This document shows positions 8,159 through 17,143 of a stretch of 50,996 nt of DNA, one piece after another (the first letter of the stretch is position 1; each line of letters opens with the position of its first letter). Position numbers and translations under genes: made by a program. The notes beneath the pieces were generated by a model. The model saw only the letters and a list, made by a program, of their open reading frames with translations, was not told the origin of the DNA and made no database searches. The stretch is from Tabrizicola sp. (GTDB taxonomy: Bacteria; Pseudomonadota; Alphaproteobacteria; Rhodobacterales; Rhodobacteraceae): positions 1 to 50,996 of the forward strand of contig NZ_JAEULO010000007.1 of the NCBI RefSeq assembly GCF_016793705.1. The letters are read 5' to 3'.

Positions 8159-8752
8159 TCAGCCAAGCTGGGCTGCGAGGAAGGTGCGACAGGCCTCTTT
8201 CGCGGCCTCGGCGGGCATCGCCTCGGGGTCGAGGCAGTGTTGCAGGCACAGCCCGTCGATCAGGCAGATCAGCGACTTGGCAAGGGGACGGGCGTCGATG
8301 TCTCGCCCCGGCGCCGTGGGCAAAGCCGCAATCGCTGCCGACACGTCCTCGACATAGGTCGCGTATTGCCGACGGTGCTCCTCGCGCAGCTTCGGCGTAT
8401 TGGCGATCTGGCCCCAGAGCGCGACCCAGGCGTTCAGCGTGTCGCGGTTGAAGGCCTTCGGTGCGAAGGTGCCGTCGATCAGGGCGTCCAGCCGCAGATC
8501 GGTTGGCAAGGATGCAAGGTTCGGCGTCGTCTCGCGGTAGAGCCTGGCATAGACCGCCGCCAGAAGGCCGCCCATCGAGCCGAAATGGTGCAGGATCAGC
8601 CCGCGCGACACACCTGCCGCCTGGCAGATCCTGTCGACGGTGAATTCCTGGATACCCCCCTTCGCCAGCCCCGCCAGCGCCACGTCCATCAGCTGCGCGC
8701 GGCGGTCCTCGCTGGTCATCCGGGTGAATCGGGGGGCAGAGGCGCGGGGCAT
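8159..8752 (-). CDS. TetR/BetI-type transcriptional repressor
   Basis: A 197-residue regulator. The N-terminal helix-turn-helix reads TVDRICQAAGVSRGLILHHFGS, after the usual first helix RRAQLMDVALAGLAKGG. The C-terminal ligand domain resembles BetI-type TetR_C domains (WVALWGQIANTPKLREEHRRQY, LIDGLCLQHCLDPEAM). It is the third gene of the minus-strand operon, with its ATG overlapping the region after the MttB-like stop. Its likely target is the palindrome in the operon promoter at 12310-12323. The BetI resemblance suggests a quaternary-ammonium or amine effector, but that is inference. Confidence 0.9.
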   Translation of the reverse strand: MPRASAPRFTRMTSEDRRAQLMDVALAGLAKGGIQEFTVDRICQAAGVSRGLILHHFGSMGGLLAAVYARLYRETTPNLASLPTDLRLDALIDGTFAPKAFNRDTLNAWVALWGQIANTPKLREEHRRQYATYVEDVSAAIAALPTAPGRDIDARPLAKSLICLIDGLCLQHCLDPEAMPAEAAKEACRTFLAAQLG

Positions 8753-8759
8753 CGGGGTC

Positions 8760-10268
8760 CTAGTTCGTCGGAGCGCCGCCCTCGGCCTTGCGGCGGGCAA
8801 CATAGGCGTTCAACGCCTCAAGCACGCCGGGGTCAAGGGGCGGCGGCTCGTACTGCGCCAGCAGGTCCTTCCAGATCCGGTTGGCGCGGGCAGGGGCTTC
8901 CTCGGCCCCGCGCGCCAGCCAGTTCGGATAGCTGTCCCAGTTCGACAGCATCGGCGGGTGGAAGGCGGTCTCGTACTGGGCCATGGTCTGCGCGGTGCCG
9001 AAGAAGTGCCCGCCCACCCCGGCCTCAACAATGGCGTCAAGCGACAGGGCTTCGTCGCTGACGGCGATGGGTTTGAAATAGGCCTGCATCATGCCCAGCA
9101 TCTCGGCGTCGAGGATCAGCTTCTCGAAGCTGGCGGTCAATCCGCCATGCATCCAGCCCGCGCCATGGATCACCAGATGTGCCCCGCCCATCAGGCAGCC
9201 CCAAAGCGACATCATCGACTCGTAGGCCGCCTGCGCGTCGATGGCATTGGCCGCAGTGGTGTTCGAGGACCGGAACGGCACCCCGATCCGGCGGGCAAGC
9301 TGGCCCGAGGCCTGCGCCGCCTTGGCATATTCCGGCGTGCCGAAGGCGGGCGCACCGGTCTTCATGTCGACGTTCGAGGTGAACCCGCCATACATCACCG
9401 GCACGCCGGGCCGGACGATCTGGGTCAGCGTGATCCCGAACATCGCCTCGGCATGTTGCAGGACCAGCGCGCCCGCCAGGCTGACCGGGGCCATCGCCCC
9501 CGCCAGTGTGAAGGGCGTGACGATGGCAACCTGCCCATGCTCGGCCAGCGTCATCAGCCCCTGGCTCATCGGGTCGTCCAATTGCCGGGGAGAGTTGGTG
9601 TTGATCACCCCCATCATCATGGGCTGGCGCAACAGATCGTCCAGCGTCCAGCCCATCGAGAGTGCGGCCATGTTGAGCCCGTCCATCGTCCGCTCGGTCC
9701 CGAGCGCGTTCAGGTTCCAGCTCTTGTCCAGAAGGGTGATCTGGCTGAGGTAAAGGTCCAGATGACGGGTGCCGGCGGGCAGGTCCATCGGCTCCAGCGG
9801 TCCGCCGGATTCCTGCTGGATCACGTTCAGGCTTTGGCACAGGCGCAGGAAATCCTGCATGTCCTGCAAGGTTCCGTCGCGGCGGCCTCGGTCGAGGTCC
9901 ATCACATAGGCCGGGCCGCCGACGGAAGAGAACACCATGTCACTGCCGCCGAAACGCAGGTCCTTGGCCCGGTTCCGCGCGGCGATGGCGAAGGTTCGTG
10001 GAACAGTCGCCAGCCGCTCTTCGACAAGGTCGGGATCGGGGTAGACCATGTTGTCCTCCACCCGCGCACCGGCATGGCGGAAATACTCGATGGCGCGGGG
10101 GTTCAGCACCCGCATCCCCTGTTCCACCAGTAGCGTCAGCGCGGCCAGGTGAATCGCTTCCACCTGATCCTCCGACAACACCCGGATCGGGTCGTAGGTT
10201 CGCGGCACCTGCCCAAACGGGCGCTGGGGGATGGCATTTGGGCTGCGGGCCGGGCGGCGCTGGCGCAT
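8760..10268 (-). CDS. MttB-superfamily (trimethylamine methyltransferase-like) protein, non-pyrrolysine
   Basis: A 502-residue COG5598 protein with the barrel segments LHLAALTLLVEQGMRV-like opening, GTERTMDGLNMAALSMG, MYGGFTSNVDMKTGAPAFGTPEY and MGGAHLVIHGAGWMHGGLTASFEK. True MttB carries an in-frame UAG read as pyrrolysine. This gene is uninterrupted by any stop, so it belongs to the large non-Pyl branch. Characterised members of that branch transfer a methyl group from glycine betaine, carnitine or proline betaine to a corrinoid protein. No corrinoid-binding protein or reactivating protein is adjacent. Substrate is unknown. It directly follows the TMADH-like gene, with a 1-bp stop/start overlap at 10268. 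Confidence 0.88.
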   Translation of the reverse strand: MRQRRPARSPNAIPQRPFGQVPRTYDPIRVLSEDQVEAIHLAALTLLVEQGMRVLNPRAIEYFRHAGARVEDNMVYPDPDLVEERLATVPRTFAIAARNRAKDLRFGGSDMVFSSVGGPAYVMDLDRGRRDGTLQDMQDFLRLCQSLNVIQQESGGPLEPMDLPAGTRHLDLYLSQITLLDKSWNLNALGTERTMDGLNMAALSMGWTLDDLLRQPMMMGVINTNSPRQLDDPMSQGLMTLAEHGQVAIVTPFTLAGAMAPVSLAGALVLQHAEAMFGITLTQIVRPGVPVMYGGFTSNVDMKTGAPAFGTPEYAKAAQASGQLARRIGVPFRSSNTTAANAIDAQAAYESMMSLWGCLMGGAHLVIHGAGWMHGGLTASFEKLILDAEMLGMMQAYFKPIAVSDEALSLDAIVEAGVGGHFFGTAQTMAQYETAFHPPMLSNWDSYPNWLARGAEEAPARANRIWKDLLAQYEPPPLDPGVLEALNAYVARRKAEGGAPTN

Positions 10269-12292
10269 CAGAGGCTCCTTTCCGGGGCGCGCTCGCGGCG
10301 CGGGGGCACGTCGGGTTCACCCAGAAGGCGGGCGTAGCGGTGGGCGGAATGCACGGCATCGGCGATGGAGGAGGGGGCAAGGCAATCGCCGATCCGGGTC
10401 GCGCGGACGCCTTGGGCGGCAAGATCGTGCCAGAGCGTGTCGTCCGGCAGGCGTCCGGTCGCAAGCACCAGCGTGCCGCAGGGCAGGGCCTCTTCCCGCC
10501 CCGTGTAGACGCAGGACAGCATGACCTTTCCCTTGTGCTGTGAATTCAGGGATCTGAGCGTAACGATCCTTACTCCGGCCCGGATCAGTCGGGCTTGCAG
10601 GAAGTCCTGTTCATTGGTCAGCACTGTCCAGCAGGACACGACGGCGGCGGTTGTCACATAAGTTACCTGGAGTCCCTGCTGGGCCAACCGCTCGGCCAAC
10701 GCCCCAGCCATGAAATAGTGTTCATCATCGTAGATCACGACCGGCCCAGACAACGCCATTCCGGCAACGACATCGTCCGGCGTCAGCGCGTCGGGAAAGG
10801 TGCCGGGCCGGATGGCATAGACCCCCACCCCGTCGCGACGCCAGCGCGAGCCGGTCGCCACCACCACATGATCCGCGCCGAACTCTGCGACATCGGCAAC
10901 GCCCATCCGGCTGGCCGGGAACAGTTGCACGTTTGGCAGCTTGGCCAGCATGGTCAGACGCCAGTCCCGCACCCGCATCCATGTGGCCAGCCCCGGGAGC
11001 GTCGCCTCGCGCAGGAGGCGCCCGCCGAAGGTATCGCCCGCCTCGGCCAGCGTCACCTCCAGCCCCCGTCGCCCCAGCGTCAGCGCCGCCTCAAGGCCTG
11101 CCGGACCGCCGCCGATCACCAGCGCCGTCTCTCGCTTCGGGTAGACGGCGATCCGCTCCGGGTGCCAGCCGCGCCGCCATTCCTCGCCCATGGTCGGGTT
11201 CTGCGTGCAGCGCAGGCCCACGCCTTCATTGTTCGCCGCCCGGCAGATGTTGCAGCCGATGCACTCCCTGATCTCGTCTTCGCGCCCGTCCCGGATCTTT
11301 GCCGGAAGAAACGGATCGGCGATGGAGGGCCGCGCCGCGCCGATGAAATCCTGCACTCCCCGCTTGATCTGCGAAACCATCCGGTCGGGCGAGGTGAAGC
11401 GGCCGACCGACACCACAGGCTTCGAGGTCAGACCCTTCACGAAGGCGACGTTTTCCTCTTGAAACCCCTCCGAAGAGAACCGGGCCGACCGAGAGTCGTT
11501 CCCCAGTGCCCCCGCCACGTTCACGTCCCAAAGGTCCGGCAGGTCTGCCAGCATTTCAATCACTTCGCGACCTTCGCCGACCGACGTGATCCCCTCCGGC
11601 CCATGCAACTCGTCCACCGCCAGCCGCACTGCGACGGCGCAGGTGTCGCCCACCGCCTCCTTGGTATCCTCGATCATCTCGCGCAGAAGCCGTGCCCGGT
11701 TCTCCAGTGAGCCGCCATAGGCGTCGCCGCGATGGTTGGTCCGGCGGGACAGGAACTGGAACGGAAGGTAGTCGTGGCCCGCATAGACATAGATGATGTC
11801 GAACCCCGCCCGCTTTGCCCGCAGCGCCGCATCGCGCTGCCAGCCGCGAAAGGCGCGGAGGTCGGCCTTGTCCATTGCCCGTGCCGTTGTCGGCAGGTGG
11901 TAGAGCGCGGGCTGCACGTCGGGCGCGATCCCCGGCAGCCGCGTCATCCGGTTCGAGGCATGGGCGCCGCCATGCCAAAGCTCGATCCCCGCGAGAGATC
12001 CATGCGCGTGGATCGCCTCCGCCGTCAGGGCGAGGGGGGCGATGTCGTCATCGTCCCACAGCGTGAGGAAAGCAAAGGGGCTGTCGTCCGACGTGGGGTG
12101 GATCGAGCAATATTCGGTGCAGACCACGCCCCAGCCGCCCTCGGCCTTCACCCCCCGCAAGGCTGCGCCGGATTGCGGGCGCTGCCAGCCGAAGCCGGTG
12201 GCATGCGGCGTCTGGTAGAACCGGTTCGGCGCGGTCACCGGGCCGATCCGCACCTGTTCGAAAAGGATGTCATAACAGGGGTCGCGGGGCAT
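10268..12292 (-). CDS. TMADH-superfamily NADH:flavin oxidoreductase (DgcA-like), no covalent-FMN cysteine
   Basis: A 674-residue two-part enzyme: an FMN TIM barrel (~1-340), a [4Fe-4S] motif CIGCNIC-x11-C, and an FAD/NAD-type domain starting ALVIGGGPAGLEAALTLG. Relative to trimethylamine dehydrogenase (aligned from memory), the FMN-linking Cys30 is Ala (YQTPHAT), Tyr60 is kept (TEYCSI), the Tyr-x2-His pair is kept (YAGH) and the Asp of the triad is kept. Two of the three aromatic-bowl residues are replaced, Trp264 by Leu and Trp355 by Asn. It should therefore bind FMN non-covalently and not prefer trimethylamine; dimethylglycine-type or betaine-derived amines are possible. ATG at 12292 has an AAGGA site. 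First gene of the operon. Confidence 0.88.
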   Translation of the reverse strand: MPRDPCYDILFEQVRIGPVTAPNRFYQTPHATGFGWQRPQSGAALRGVKAEGGWGVVCTEYCSIHPTSDDSPFAFLTLWDDDDIAPLALTAEAIHAHGSLAGIELWHGGAHASNRMTRLPGIAPDVQPALYHLPTTARAMDKADLRAFRGWQRDAALRAKRAGFDIIYVYAGHDYLPFQFLSRRTNHRGDAYGGSLENRARLLREMIEDTKEAVGDTCAVAVRLAVDELHGPEGITSVGEGREVIEMLADLPDLWDVNVAGALGNDSRSARFSSEGFQEENVAFVKGLTSKPVVSVGRFTSPDRMVSQIKRGVQDFIGAARPSIADPFLPAKIRDGREDEIRECIGCNICRAANNEGVGLRCTQNPTMGEEWRRGWHPERIAVYPKRETALVIGGGPAGLEAALTLGRRGLEVTLAEAGDTFGGRLLREATLPGLATWMRVRDWRLTMLAKLPNVQLFPASRMGVADVAEFGADHVVVATGSRWRRDGVGVYAIRPGTFPDALTPDDVVAGMALSGPVVIYDDEHYFMAGALAERLAQQGLQVTYVTTAAVVSCWTVLTNEQDFLQARLIRAGVRIVTLRSLNSQHKGKVMLSCVYTGREEALPCGTLVLATGRLPDDTLWHDLAAQGVRATRIGDCLAPSSIADAVHSAHRYARLLGEPDVPPRRERAPERSL

Positions 12293-12300
12293 GGATCATC

Positions 12301-12346
12301 CTTACTGAATTACTGTATAGTAAGAGCGACTGGCATCATGCGTCAA
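12301..12346 (-). promoter_or_regulatory. Sigma70-type promoter with embedded palindromic operator for the TMADH-like/MttB-like/tetR operon
   Basis: On the minus strand, a -35 TTGACG (12341-12346) and a -10 TACTAT (12317-12322) are spaced by 18 bp. The palindrome TTACT-GTAT-AGTAA (12310-12323) covers the -10, and an outer repeat CTTACT (12301-12306)/AGTAAG (12319-12324) surrounds it. It lies 9 bp upstream of the first gene. The TetR encoded at the end of the operon is the obvious candidate to bind it. Confidence 0.6.
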
Positions 12347-12351
12347 GCGGA

Positions 12352-13773
12352 TCAGAAGGGCAGGGAAAGCTGCTCTTGCGACGGCTTCGACCGAAGGGTC
12401 CGCGTAGGCCCGCTGCGGCTGGTTGGCTTCAAGACAAACCCGTTGCCCCCTTCGGCGAACCCCGCTGGACGCCGGCTCAGGTCCAGCCGCTTTCGTGCCT
12501 CGCGCGTGGCGGTGGCTAGGTCGATGATCGGCTCGGGGTAGCGATGCCCGAGAAGCTGCCGCGCCTCGGGCCAGCGCCAGGGCGTCTGCAGGAAGGCATC
12601 CGGCACGGTCGCCAGTTCCGGCAGCCAGCGGCGGGTGAACACTCCCCCCAGGTCGAGGCTGCGTCCCAGCTTCACCGGATTGAAAACGCCCGCAGGCCCG
12701 GCCCCCGTCAGCGCCGCCATCTGCGGCGAGTGGATAGCGGGGACATAGTCGGTGGACAGGCTGGCAAGGCGCTGGCCCACCCCTTGCCAGCCGAGCCCAA
12801 GCTGATGGCACGCGACCGAAGCCACCATTTCCCGCAGCCGCGCATTCAGCCAGCCGGTCGCCCGCAGATAGCGCAGGCAGGCGTCCAGGAAGGGCAGGCC
12901 GGTCTCGCCCTGCGCCCAGGCGGCAAGCCGCGCCGCATCGCCCAGGGGCTGAACCAAGGGGTCCGCAACTTGGGTGACGATCCCGTCAGAGCATGTCCGC
13001 TGCGCGGCCAGACGGGACTGAAACGCCGACAGCGCCGCGCCCCAGCGCCCGCCGGGCCGTTCCGCCTGCCGCATCGCGGTAGCCAGCGCGACCTCGCGGG
13101 CCGACAGCACGCCCCAGCCCAGATGCGGAGACAGCCGGGACGAGGCGCGCTCGGCTGCAAGCGGGCAGGACTGCGCCGCCCCATAGCCCTCGCCGCGGCG
13201 CGACAGGAAGCTCTCCAGCAACTCCAGCGCCCGGTCGCGGCCACCCAGCTGGCGGTGGGGGCAGGGATCGGCGGCCAGTTTCAAGGCTCGCGCGGGCGGG
13301 ATCAGGCCCGGCTCCACTCCGGCCACCACGCGCAGGGCAGGGGCGGGCGGAAGGGTGTCAGGGCCGCCTTGGAACGCATCCCCTGTGCCGGGGGGCGACA
13401 GCTCAGTCCAAACGATCCCCGCACCCTTCGCCCAGTCCGCCACGCGCCAGTTGCGCGCCTGGGTCCAGGGCGTCCCCGTCTCTGCCAGGCTGACGATCTG
13501 GCCGATGCCATGCCGTCGGCAAAGACCCGCCAGCACCGCCGCCGCATCGCCCACCCGCACCACCAGCGGCGCCCCGATCCCCGCCAACGCCTGGCGTAGA
13601 CTGCCCAGGCTCTCCGCCACGAACTCCCACTGCCGGGCCGAGGCTTCGGGCGCTGCCCATAGCTCCGGCTCCACCACGAACACCGGCAGGACCGGCCCGA
13701 CCCCGGCAGCCAGCACCAGCGCGGGATGGTCGTGAATGCGCAGGTCGCGCTTGAACCAGATAAGAACATTCAT
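12352..13773 (-). CDS. Photolyase/cryptochrome-family protein (divergent FAD site)
   Basis: A 473-residue protein. The N-terminal antenna domain begins MNVLIWFKRDLRIHDHPAL, and the C-terminal FAD-binding domain includes RLSPHLGWGVLSAREVALA, LPFLDACLRYLRATGWLNARLR and FNPVKLGRSLDLGGVFTRRW. The usual photolyase DADxANN...WQW segment is replaced by STDYVPAIHSPQMAALTGAG. I recall a DYxPxIHxPQ variant from a separate bacterial/plant-like cryptochrome branch. Whether it repairs DNA or senses light is therefore open. The start at 13773 is the first residue of the family alignment. It is divergent from pepN. Confidence 0.85.
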   Translation of the reverse strand: MNVLIWFKRDLRIHDHPALVLAAGVGPVLPVFVVEPELWAAPEASARQWEFVAESLGSLRQALAGIGAPLVVRVGDAAAVLAGLCRRHGIGQIVSLAETGTPWTQARNWRVADWAKGAGIVWTELSPPGTGDAFQGGPDTLPPAPALRVVAGVEPGLIPPARALKLAADPCPHRQLGGRDRALELLESFLSRRGEGYGAAQSCPLAAERASSRLSPHLGWGVLSAREVALATAMRQAERPGGRWGAALSAFQSRLAAQRTCSDGIVTQVADPLVQPLGDAARLAAWAQGETGLPFLDACLRYLRATGWLNARLREMVASVACHQLGLGWQGVGQRLASLSTDYVPAIHSPQMAALTGAGPAGVFNPVKLGRSLDLGGVFTRRWLPELATVPDAFLQTPWRWPEARQLLGHRYPEPIIDLATATREARKRLDLSRRPAGFAEGGNGFVLKPTSRSGPTRTLRSKPSQEQLSLPF

Positions 13774-13884
13774 GGAACATGGATGCCGCCCCGGCGGGGA
13801 TTCGTAAAGCGGCAAAAGGCAGCTGATGCGCCCCCTTGCGTCCGGGGCAATCCGCCGTAGCTTCGGCAGGAAAGGGAGCGCCAA

Positions 13885-16446
13885 ATGTCCGAGCAGAAGA
13901 CCATCCACCTGACCGACTACCAGCCGTTCAGCCACATCGTCGACAGCGTGGGCCTGACCTTCCGTCTCTCGCCAGGAGCAACCCGCGTGCAGGCGCGACT
14001 GGCCCTGCGCCCGAACCCGGAACGGCCGGGGCGAAACGACCTTCGGCTGGATGGCGAGGGGCTGACGCATATCTCCTGCACGGTCGACGGCCAAACTGTT
14101 GCGCCCCGGATCGACGATCGTTCGCTGACCATCGCTGCCGCTGACCTGCCGGACGGCCCCTTCACGCTGGAAACCGAAGTCGAGATTGTGCCCGACGCCA
14201 ACACGGCGCTGGAAGGCCTCTACATGTCCCGCGGCATGTATTGCACCCAATGCGAGGCCGAGGGCTTCCGCAAGATCACCTGGTATCCCGACCGGCCCGA
14301 CGTGATGTCCCGCTTCAAGGTGCGCATCGAGTCCGATCTGCCGGTGCTGCTGTCGAACGGCAACCCCACCGGCAGCGGCAAGGGCTGGGCCGAATGGGAC
14401 GACCCCTGGCCGAAGCCGGCCTATCTCTTCGCCCTCGTCGCGGGCGACCTTCGCGCCTATTCCGCCGATTTCACCACCGCCTCGGGCCGCACCGTCGCGC
14501 TGAACATCTGGGTTCGCCCCGGCGACGAGGACCGCTGCGCCTATGCGATGGACAGCCTGATCCGCTCGATGCGCTGGGATGAAGAGGTCTATGGCCGGGA
14601 ATACGACCTGGACGTGTTCAACATCGTCGCGGTCGACGATTTCAACATGGGCGCGATGGAGAACAAGGGGCTGAACATCTTCAACTCGCGCTACGTCCTC
14701 GCCAGCCCCGAAACCGCGACCGACGACGACTATGCCCGGATCGAGGCGATCATCGCGCATGAGTATTTCCACAACTGGACCGGCAACCGGATCACCTGCC
14801 GCGACTGGTTCCAGCTTTGCCTGAAGGAAGGCCTTACCGTCTTCCGCGACCACCAGTTTTCCGGCGACATGCGGTCAGCCGCCGTGCGCCGGATCGAGGA
14901 TGTCGTGGCCCTCCGCGCCCGCCAGTTCCGCGAGGATGCCGGGCCGCTGGCGCATCCGGTGCGGCCGGAAAGCTTTGTCGAGATCAACAACTTCTACACT
15001 GCCACCGTCTACGAGAAGGGGGCCGAGGTCATCGGGATGCTGAAGTCTCTGGTCGGCGATACCGGCTACAAACGCGCGCTCGACCTCTATTTCGATCGCC
15101 ATGACGGCGACGCCGCCACGATCGAGGACTGGCTCAAGGTGTTCGAGGACGCGACCGACCGCGACCTTTCCCAGTTCAAGCGCTGGTATTCCGAAGCCGG
15201 CACCCCGCGCCTCAAGGTCACGGACACATGGGACGACGGTGTGTACACCCTGACCTTCACGCAGGTGAACCCGCCCACGCCGGGCCAGCCGGAAAAGCAG
15301 CCGAAGGTGATCCCGATCAAGGTCGGGCTCCTCAACCCCAACGGCGACGAGGTCGTGCCCACGATCATGCTGGAGATGACGCGGGCGAAGCAGAGCTTCC
15401 GCTTCGAGGGGCTGGCGGCCAAGCCCGTCCCCTCCATCCTGCGCGGTTTCTCGGCCCCCGTCGTTCTCGACCGCAAGTCTGTTCCCGGCGAACGCGCGTT
15501 TCTTCTGGCCCACGACACCGATGCCTTCAACAAATGGGAGGCAGGCCGGGCGCTGGCCAAGGAGGTCATGGCCGAGATGGCGCTGAAGGGCACGCCGGTC
15601 CGGTCGGACTGGCTGGACGCCCTTGCCGCCGTCACCTTCGACGACAGCCTTGACCCCGCGTTCCGGGCGCTCTGCCTGCGGCTGCCAGGCGAGGACGACC
15701 TGGCCCAGACCATTCACGCCATGGGCCGAATCCCGGACCCCGCCAAGATCCACGCCGCCCGGCGCGAGATGGCAGGGGCGCTGGCGATCCGCCTGGGCGA
15801 GGGATTGCACAGGCTTTACAAGGAACTGGATGACAACGCGCCCTTCTCGCCTTCGGCGGCGCAAGCCGGGCGGCGGGCGCTGAAGATCGCGGCGCTTCAG
15901 CTTCTGACCCGGCGCGACGGCGGCAAGCTCGCCGCCTCGGCCTTCGCCCGGGCCCGCAGCATGACCGAGGAGATCGGCGCCTTGGCCGCACTTCTGGATG
16001 TGCATCAGGGCGAGAAGGAACTGACAGCCTTCGCCGCCCGCTGGGGCCGCGACGCGAATGTGATGGACAAATGGTATGCCCTGCAAATCGCCACCGCCGA
16101 ACCCGGTGACGCCGCTGCCCTGACCGCCAGGCTGATCGGGACGCCGGGCTTCGACTGGAAGAACCCGAACCGCTTCCGCACCGTGATCGGCGCGCTGGCC
16201 GCCAACCACGCCGCCTTCCACCACCGTTCCGGCGCGGGCTACAAGCTGGTCGCCGACTGGCTTCTGAAGCTTGACCCGCTGAACCCGCAGACCGCCTCGC
16301 GCGTCTCCACCGCCTTCGAGACCTGGCCGCGATACGACGCGGCGCGGCGCAAGCTGGCCCGCGCCGAGTTGGAACGGATGCTTGCCGCCCCCGGCCTGTC
16401 GGGCGACCTGCGCGAGATGGTCGAACGGATGCTGGCGGCGGGCTGA
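13885..16446 (+). CDS. pepN: Aminopeptidase N (M1 family)
   Basis: An 853-residue cytoplasmic zinc aminopeptidase that removes N-terminal residues during peptide turnover. The substrate-recognition motif GAMENKGLNIFNS precedes the zinc site HEYFH at residues 292-296, with the third ligand Glu315 in LKEG (HExxH-x18-E). The C-terminal ~400 residues are the Ig-like and helical PepN domains (DUF3458-type; RDANVMDKWYALQIATAEPG). The ribosome-binding sequence AGGAAAGGGAG precedes the ATG. Length matches E. coli-type PepN (~870). It runs to within 4 bp of the convergent lipoprotein gene. Confidence 0.97.
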   Translation: MSEQKTIHLTDYQPFSHIVDSVGLTFRLSPGATRVQARLALRPNPERPGRNDLRLDGEGLTHISCTVDGQTVAPRIDDRSLTIAAADLPDGPFTLETEVEIVPDANTALEGLYMSRGMYCTQCEAEGFRKITWYPDRPDVMSRFKVRIESDLPVLLSNGNPTGSGKGWAEWDDPWPKPAYLFALVAGDLRAYSADFTTASGRTVALNIWVRPGDEDRCAYAMDSLIRSMRWDEEVYGREYDLDVFNIVAVDDFNMGAMENKGLNIFNSRYVLASPETATDDDYARIEAIIAHEYFHNWTGNRITCRDWFQLCLKEGLTVFRDHQFSGDMRSAAVRRIEDVVALRARQFREDAGPLAHPVRPESFVEINNFYTATVYEKGAEVIGMLKSLVGDTGYKRALDLYFDRHDGDAATIEDWLKVFEDATDRDLSQFKRWYSEAGTPRLKVTDTWDDGVYTLTFTQVNPPTPGQPEKQPKVIPIKVGLLNPNGDEVVPTIMLEMTRAKQSFRFEGLAAKPVPSILRGFSAPVVLDRKSVPGERAFLLAHDTDAFNKWEAGRALAKEVMAEMALKGTPVRSDWLDALAAVTFDDSLDPAFRALCLRLPGEDDLAQTIHAMGRIPDPAKIHAARREMAGALAIRLGEGLHRLYKELDDNAPFSPSAAQAGRRALKIAALQLLTRRDGGKLAASAFARARSMTEEIGALAALLDVHQGEKELTAFAARWGRDANVMDKWYALQIATAEPGDAAALTARLIGTPGFDWKNPNRFRTVIGALAANHAAFHHRSGAGYKLVADWLLKLDPLNPQTASRVSTAFETWPRYDAARRKLARAELERMLAAPGLSGDLREMVERMLAAG

Positions 16447-16450
16447 CCGC

Positions 16451-17044
16451 TCAGGTCGCCTTGCAATAGGGTTGCGCGCGGGTCCAGGCTGCCATCGCCT
16501 CCCGCTTTTCGCTCGACCGCAGCGGCGCCCAGTCGCGCCCGATGCCGCGGTTGCCGCCCCCGGCCACCAGCCCGTCCTTGGCGACCTGGGTCGACATGAT
16601 CTCGACCGCGCATTCCAGGTTGGCCTCGCCGTCCTTCAGCGCGCCGACCGAAGTCGCATCGCAGCCGTAGTTCGCCGCCGACCGGGGCGAGATCTGCATC
16701 AGCCCGATCCAGCGCCCGCCGCCGCCCGAGGCCTTTTCGTTCCAGGTGCTTTCATACTTCGCCACCGCCGAAAGCAGCCCGGTCCAGAATGCCCGACGCT
16801 CTTCGACCGAGGCATCGGTATACCCGGGGCACCAGGTTTCAATGTCGGCGGGAACCCGCTCGGACAGTTGCGGATCCTTGGTTGACACCGCCACCAGGGT
16901 CGATTCGGTCCACTCCGCCCCCTCGGGATGGTGGTCCCATTGCATCGGTGGAGCGACAAAGGACATCTGATCCTCCGGCGCCGTGCTGATACAACCCGAC
17001 AGCGAAACTGCCGCAAACATTCCCAGAATCATGCCCTTGTGCAT
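16451..17044 (-). CDS. Lipoprotein with lytic-transglycosylase (SLT-like) domain
   Basis: A 197-residue protein with a lipoprotein signal, MILGMFAAVSLSGC (lipobox LSGC), so it is predicted to be anchored in a membrane facing the periplasm. The domain has the lysozyme-like pattern of a catalytic Glu in AVAKYESTWNE followed by RWIGLMQISPRSAANYGC, as in SLT-type peptidoglycan transglycosylases. Four further Cys residues may form disulfides. MHKG at 17044 is used as start; MILGM four codons later is possible. It is convergent with pepN. Confidence 0.82.
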   Translation of the reverse strand: MHKGMILGMFAAVSLSGCISTAPEDQMSFVAPPMQWDHHPEGAEWTESTLVAVSTKDPQLSERVPADIETWCPGYTDASVEERRAFWTGLLSAVAKYESTWNEKASGGGGRWIGLMQISPRSAANYGCDATSVGALKDGEANLECAVEIMSTQVAKDGLVAGGGNRGIGRDWAPLRSSEKREAMAAWTRAQPYCKAT

Positions 17045-17143
17045 GTCGACGTCACCCGAAAATCACCGCATTTCCCTTTTTTCGCCCTGATCCGGCATCA
17101 CGGTCCGCCTGTGGCAGCCGAAACCTGCCCGGAGGGCGAGTCG

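Noticed and set aside
8760-10268. Pyrrolysine-encoding MttB
   Set aside because: No in-frame TAG interrupts the gene, and no pyl genes are in the window.
14875-16224. A 449-codon open frame antisense to pepN
   Set aside because: It lies wholly within the pepN coding region and shows no recognisable domain.
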